This document shows positions 7,186 to 10,789 of a stretch of DNA of 10,789 nucleotides, one piece after another. Position 1 is the stretch's first letter. Each line of letters opens with the position of its first letter. Source of the DNA: an uncultured Tolumonas sp. (lineage in GTDB: Bacteria; Pseudomonadota; Gammaproteobacteria; Enterobacterales; Aeromonadaceae); contig CAIZDF010000254.1 of the NCBI GenBank assembly GCA_903931645.1, positions 1 through 10,789 on the forward strand, read 5' to 3'. The notes beneath the pieces are model-generated. The model saw nothing but the letters and a program-made list of their open reading frames with translations, was not told where the DNA came from and ran no database searches. Position numbers and translations under genes: made by a program.

Positions 7186-8267
7186 CACACCGCCTCCTTG
7201 CGATTGAGTAGACCGGTCACGCCTTTTGGCAGGAACAGCGTCACCAACACGAACAGCGCGCCTAGTGCGTAGAGCCACTCATCAGGCAAAATGCCGGTAA
7301 ATACTGACTTGGCATAGTTGACCAAAATCGCACCAACCACCGCGCCATAGAGCGTGGCTCGACCACCGACAGCGACCCAGATCACCAGCTCAATGGAGTT
7401 CAGCGGCGAGAATTCACCCGGATTGATAATGCCAACTTGCGGCACATACAAAGCGCCGGCGATCCCTGCCAACATGGCGGAGAACACAAAGATCGCCAGT
7501 TTGAAATATTCCACCCGATAGCCCATAAAACGGGTACGCATCTCTGCATCACGGATCGCGACCGCAACACGTCCCAGCTTGGAGCCAACAATCACGCGAC
7601 AGACCAAGTAAGCCAAACAGAGCACAACGGCTGTAATGAGGAATAACGCCGCACGGGTGGCATCGTCGGTCAGACTAAAACCAATGATGTCTTTGAAATC
7701 GGTTAGACCGTTATTACCGCCAAAACCCATTTCATTGCGGAAGAACGCCAGCAGCAGTGCGTAGGTCATCGCCTGCGTCATGATCGACAGATAAACACCG
7801 GTCACTCGTGAGCGAAATGCCAGCCAGCCGAACACAAACGCGAGAAGCCCCGGCACCAGCAACACCATCAGCATGGCGAACCAGAAATGGTTCATGCCAA
7901 CCCAGAACCACGGCAGCTCATGCCAGTTCAGGAACACCATGAAATCAGGCAAAACAGGATCGCCATACACACCGCGTGTGCTGATCTGACGCATCAGATA
8001 CATACCCATCGCGTACCCGCCGAGCGCAAAAAAAGCGCCGTGGCCGAGACTTAAAATGCCGAGATAACCCCAGACCAAATCAAGAGCCACGGCAAGCAGG
8101 GCGTAACACAAATACTTGCCTAACAGCGTCACAGTGTTGGAACCGACATACAGCACGCTGTCATGTGGCAACAGCAGGTTTGATAACACAACCAGCACCG
8201 AGCCAACCAGAATGGCACTGAGCAAACACAGGCCCGCTTTATCTTTGAGTACAGAATTGAATAGCAT
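7185..8267 (-). CDS. urtC: UrtC, urea ABC transporter permease (fused in frame to UrtB)
   Basis: LivM-type inner-membrane permease that pairs with UrtB to form the urea channel. Counted from ATG 8267 it has 360 residues, the normal UrtC size, starting MLFNSVLKDKAG. Visible: LSLGHGAFFALGGY (72-85), the family stretch LLAFFRNEMGFGGNNGLTDF, the coupling loop RVAVAIRDAEMRTRFMGY that contacts the ATPases, and ALYVPQVGIINPGEF, among about 8-10 hydrophobic segments. It keeps its own start codon and a GAGGG ribosome site nine bases upstream, so free UrtC can probably be made. However, no stop separates it from urtB, and the frame runs unbroken from 9875 to 7185 as 896 codons. The stop overlaps the urtD start by one base. 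Confidence 0.94.
   Translation of the reverse strand: MLFNSVLKDKAGLCLLSAILVGSVLVVLSNLLLPHDSVLYVGSNTVTLLGKYLCYALLAVALDLVWGYLGILSLGHGAFFALGGYAMGMYLMRQISTRGVYGDPVLPDFMVFLNWHELPWFWVGMNHFWFAMLMVLLVPGLLAFVFGWLAFRSRVTGVYLSIMTQAMTYALLLAFFRNEMGFGGNNGLTDFKDIIGFSLTDDATRAALFLITAVVLCLAYLVCRVIVGSKLGRVAVAIRDAEMRTRFMGYRVEYFKLAIFVFSAMLAGIAGALYVPQVGIINPGEFSPLNSIELVIWVAVGGRATLYGAVVGAILVNYAKSVFTGILPDEWLYALGALFVLVTLFLPKGVTGLLNRKEAV
7193..7199 (-). promoter_or_regulatory. Ribosome binding site that fixes the urtD start
   Basis: AAGGAGG on the minus strand, seven bases before ATG 7185, is close to the ideal anti-16S match. It lies inside the last codons of urtC (encoding KEA) and decides the urtD start against the upstream in-frame start at 7278. 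Confidence 0.85.
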
Positions 8268-9875
8268 GTTTTTAGCCCTCAACCGCACGGCACGTTGCGG
8301 GAACAATCCGCGCGGGCGTTTCTGAATAAACAGAATGATCGCAACCAGGATCAGGATTTTTGCCAGCACTGCACCGGCATAGGGTTCCAGCAGTTTGTTT
8401 GCCACACCCAGTGACAAACCCGCCACCAACGTGCCCCATAAATTCCCGACGCCACCAAACACCACCACCATGAAGGAATCGATGATGTAACCCTGCCCTA
8501 AATTCGGGCCCACGTTGGTCAGCTGAGACAACGCCACACCTGCAATGCCGGCGATGCCGGATCCCAGACCGAAAGTTCTGGCATTTACCCAATCCGAGCG
8601 AACGCCCATGTTGCGGGCCATAGCGCGGTTTTGCGAAACAGCGCGCACTTCCAAACCCAGACGACTGCGCTTCAGCAACCACATCAGGCCAGCGAAAACC
8701 AACAGACTAAACAGAATGATGAACATGCGGTTCAGGGTCAGCGACAGGAAGTCGTTCCACACCCATGTGCCACTCATCCACGAAGGCATGATCACGCTTT
8801 GATTCAGTGGCGAGAAAATCGAGCGTACCGCTTGTTGTAACAGCAGGCTGATCCCAAAGGTTGCCAGCAGGGTTTCAAGTGGGCGACCATATAAGAAACG
8901 GATCACACTGCGTTCAATGACAATTCCGATCAGGCCGGAGACACAAAACGCCGCAGGAATCGAGAGCAGTAACGCAATGCCCGGTTCATTGGGTAACAGT
9001 TTTTGCATCACGAAGGTGGTGTAGGTACCCAGCATCATCATCTCGCCGTGCGCCATGTTGATCACGCCCATCACACCAAAGGTGATCGCCAGACCAATGC
9101 CTGCGAGCACTAAAATGGAACCGAGGCTGATGCCGAAATAGAGGGTCTCGATACCGCTGTAAAATGACTGACTGCGTTCGAGCTTTTTCACTGCGGCTGT
9201 CGCGGCGGCTTTCACTTTGCCGTCTGCATCGTTCTGCGCGACGGCTTTCAGCTGCCCCACGACTTCAGGGTTATGCACTTCACTGAGTGCGTCGACAGCG
9301 CTCAGGCGAACCGCAGCATCGTTATCGACTAATTTGCTGAATGAGATCACCATGTCATAGGCAGCTAACACCTTAGCATTGGTCTCTTTTTGTTGATGAG
9401 CAATCAGCGCTGCACGATCAGAATCCGCCACCTTCCCCAACATCGATTTCACTGCGTTCAGGCGTTTCTCTGCATTCGGATCATTTAAGGCCAGTTGAGC
9501 TGATAATTCAGCAATTTGGCGGCGCAGCGCATTGTTCATCGCCACGCGTTTGAAATCAGAACTGTCACCGGCAACCGCTTGTTTATCGGTTAAATTCACA
9601 AAGGTGTCACCCTGACGAATAACCATCAATTCGTCACTTTTACGGAAAAACAGCTCCCCTTTATCCAGCGCCGTAAACAGATCGACTGCGTAAGGTTCGC
9701 CGCTGGCAGCAATGGTCGTGATGGCTTCTTGTTTCACCGTAAAATCACGACCACTCAGTGCTTTTAATGCCTCATCGGTGGTCATCGCCTGCGCCATGAC
9801 ACTCCAGAGACCCATCATCAGGGTTAAACCCACCACGATGATTCGACTGCATCCTGCCTGTATTAATCGCATCAT
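8268..9875 (-). CDS. urtB: UrtB, urea ABC transporter permease; own stop codon lost by a 1-base deletion
   Basis: LivH-type permease of the urea transporter in its long proteobacterial form. Residues 1-30 form a signal peptide (MAQA end), about 31-235 a helical, HEAT-like periplasmic region, and about 240-518 the membrane part, with MGVINMAHGEMMMLG (269-283), the coupling loop LGLEVRAVSQNRAMARNMG (406-424), VGPNLGQGYI and VVFGGVGNLWGT. It ends RPRGLFPQR, where family members continue much like GRAVEG-stop. Those residues and TAA (8274-8272) are present one frame over, so a G lost near 8290-8293 removed the stop. The frame then adds AVRLRAKN and runs into urtC. Two tandem ATGs (9875 and 9872) follow AAGGA; the second has the better spacing. 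UrtB alone would be about 534 residues. Confidence 0.9.
8276..8280 (-). promoter_or_regulatory. urtC ribosome binding site at the urtB/urtC junction
   Basis: GAGGG on the minus strand, followed by the old urtB stop TAA (8274-8272) and, nine bases after GAGG, the urtC ATG at 8267. The arrangement is the remains of a normal urtB-stop/urtC-start boundary, which supports two ancestral genes and internal initiation of UrtC. Confidence 0.6.
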
Positions 9876-9987
9876 GCTTTCCTTGTCTCAGAGAAAATAA
9901 AACGTCTTCTCTTATGTTTTTGAATCTATGAATTCTGCGCGAACGCTGATATCAGGACGGGATCTCTCCCGCCCTGTCAGTCACGGA
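9876..9987 (-). other. urtA-urtB intergenic region
   Basis: This is the largest untranslated gap in the window, 112 bases. Next to the urtA stop it holds a strong hairpin (9953-9976). Next to urtB it holds an AAGGA ribosome site. I see no convincing sigma-70 promoter and no gene. Confidence 0.7.
9953..9976 (-). promoter_or_regulatory. Intercistronic stem-loop after urtA
   Basis: On the transcribed strand, CAGGGCGGGA and TCCCGTCCTG flank a GAGA tetraloop: a 10-base-pair stem with one G-U pair, starting 11 bases after the urtA stop. No run of U follows, so it is not a classic intrinsic terminator. In transporter operons such hairpins behind the binding-protein gene often protect its mRNA from 3' decay or cause partial termination, so that UrtA is made in excess over UrtBCDE; that role is inferred here. 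Confidence 0.6.
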
Positions 9988-10789
9988 TTAACCGCCGCAT
10001 TTACCTGTTTTGACGTTGAAATTGCCGCATGACAGCGGTTTACGCCAATCAGAGATCAGGTCTTTTGAGCCTGGTAAGAAATCAGACCATTCGTCACCAA
10101 CCACTGTGCCTTTGGTTTCCGACACCACTTCGAACTGGCCGTCGTCTTGAATTTCGCCGATCAGCACAGGTTTGGTGATGTGATGGTTTGGCATCATGGC
10201 TGCGTAACCGCCAGTCAGATTCGGTACAGAAACACCGATCAGGGCATCTTGCACTTTCGCTGGGTCAGTGGTGCCCGCTTTCTCAACCGCTTTCACCCAC
10301 ATGTTGAAACCGATGTAAGTCGCTTCCATTGGGTCGTTGGTCACGCGATCTTTTTTACCGGTGAATTTGTGCCATTTTTCGATGAAATCTTTGTTGGCTG
10401 GGGTGTCTACACTTTCAAAGTAGTTCCATGCTGCCAGATGGCCCACCAACGGTTTGGTGTCGATGCCTGACAACTCTTCTTCACCGACTGAGAAGGCAAC
10501 TACAGGAATGTCTTGTGCTGAAATGCCTTGGTTACCCAGTTCTTTGTAGAACGGCACGTTTGCATCGCCGTTGATGGTAGAAACTACGGCAGTTTTCTTA
10601 CCCGCCGAGCCGAATTTCTTCACATCCGCCACGATTGACTGCCAGTCTGAGTGACCAAATGGGGTGTAATTCACCATGATGTCAGCGGCTTTCACACCTT
10701 TGGCTTTCAGGTAGGCTTCCAGAATTTTGTTAGTGGTGCGAGGATACACATAATCCGTACCCAGCAATGCCCAACGCTGCACGCCTTGA
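9988..10789 (-). CDS. urtA: UrtA, periplasmic urea-binding protein (N-terminal part outside window)
   Basis: Substrate-binding protein that captures urea in the periplasm and delivers it to UrtBC, in the Peripla_BP_5/LivJ-like family. The window shows the last 266 codons plus one base; full UrtA is about 420 residues, so the signal peptide and first lobe are missing. The visible sequence is highly characteristic: RW.LLGTDYVYPRTTNK, YTPFGHSDWQ.IVAD, TAVVSTINGDANVPFYKELGNQG, FSVGEEELSGIDTKPLVGHLAAWNYFES, NDPMEA.YIGF, and a C-terminus of CGNFNVKTGKCGG with the usual two cysteines. A GTG at 10782 is not a start but an internal valine (QGVQRW). The stop TAA at 9990-9988 is followed by the intercistronic hairpin. 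The visible part is intact. Confidence 0.96.
   Translation of the reverse strand, partial: QGVQRWALLGTDYVYPRTTNKILEAYLKAKGVKAADIMVNYTPFGHSDWQSIVADVKKFGSAGKKTAVVSTINGDANVPFYKELGNQGISAQDIPVVAFSVGEEELSGIDTKPLVGHLAAWNYFESVDTPANKDFIEKWHKFTGKKDRVTNDPMEATYIGFNMWVKAVEKAGTTDPAKVQDALIGVSVPNLTGGYAAMMPNHHITKPVLIGEIQDDGQFEVVSETKGTVVGDEWSDFLPGSKDLISDWRKPLSCGNFNVKTGKCGG

Larger units (their letters stand above)
7185..9875 (-). other. Unbroken UrtB-UrtC fusion reading frame (896 codons)
   Basis: As written, the two permease genes form one open frame. UrtB is residues 1-528, a short frame-shifted linker is 529-536, and complete UrtC begins at Met537. Both junction ends are expected on the cytoplasmic side (UrtB C-terminus after KRPRGLFP, UrtC N-terminus before its first membrane segment), so the fusion would not force a membrane segment to flip. 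UrtB and UrtC normally work as a 1:1 pair, so the fusion could still function. It most likely arose by loss of one base, not as a designed gene fusion. Confidence 0.85.

Noticed and set aside
7186..7278. An upstream extension of UrtD by 31 codons.
   Set aside because: It would lie inside urtC in another frame, has unlikely composition (Arg-rich), and the ATG at 7185 has an ideal AAGGAGG and the normal UrtD N-terminus.
8265..8300. Programmed frameshifting at the urtB end to restore the stop.
   Set aside because: A -1 shift would be needed, but no X-XXY-YYZ heptamer or slippery run is present there.
8272..8682. A 136-codon frame on the minus strand overlapping urtB.
   Set aside because: It is an out-of-frame reading of urtB. 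Only its last few codons (RAVEG and stop) are meaningful, as the original UrtB end after the one-base loss.
9953..9976. The urtA-urtB hairpin as an intrinsic terminator.
   Set aside because: No U-rich tract follows the stem on the transcribed strand.
1..10789. Mobile elements, CRISPR, tRNA/rRNA, nickel riboswitch or regulator genes.
   Set aside because: Genes fill nearly the whole window; I saw no repeats, terminal inverted repeats, RNA-gene signatures or riboswitch-like leader.

Overview
The window holds one continuous block of minus-strand genes for taking up and hydrolysing urea. In transcription order (right to left) it contains the end of urtA, then urtB, urtC, urtD and urtE (a urea ABC transporter), followed by ureD, ureA, ureB, ureC, ureE, ureJ, ureF and most of ureG (urease, its nickel supply and its maturation factors). 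Both ends are cut: urtA lacks its N-terminal part at the right edge, and ureG lacks about its last 15 codons at the left edge. I see no mobile element, CRISPR array, tRNA, rRNA or regulator gene. The operon promoter must lie beyond the right edge.

The organism is most likely a gammaproteobacterium. The gene order ureDABCE-J-FG, three separate urease structural genes, a HupE/UreJ nickel permease inside the cluster, a UreE with a His-rich tail, and the long UrtB with a signal peptide and periplasmic extension all fit that group. I cannot name a genus. Genes overlap or nearly touch (overlaps of 1, 7, 4 and 4 bases; most gaps under 25 bases), so this is probably one polycistronic mRNA. The only longer gap is the 112 bases between urtA and urtB, which holds a strong intercistronic hairpin.

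How the parts should work: UrtA binds urea in the periplasm, UrtB and UrtC form the membrane channel, and UrtD and UrtE power it. UreA, UreB and UreC form the apo-urease. UreJ brings in nickel, UreE carries it, and UreG with UreF and UreD inserts it.

The notable result is that this standard-looking cluster carries three lesions. (1) ureA has lost 10 bases after codon 31, which shifts the frame; restoring them gives exactly the family's 100 residues. (2) UreC has proline at position 272, where the family has a nickel-binding histidine, although the other active-site residues I could place are present. (3) A one-base loss near the end of urtB removes its stop codon and fuses UrtB in frame to UrtC as one 896-residue protein. 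As written, urease should be inactive, while the remaining transporter and accessory genes look intact. Either the cluster is at an early stage of decay, or the sequence carries errors. I did not find a previously undescribed system.
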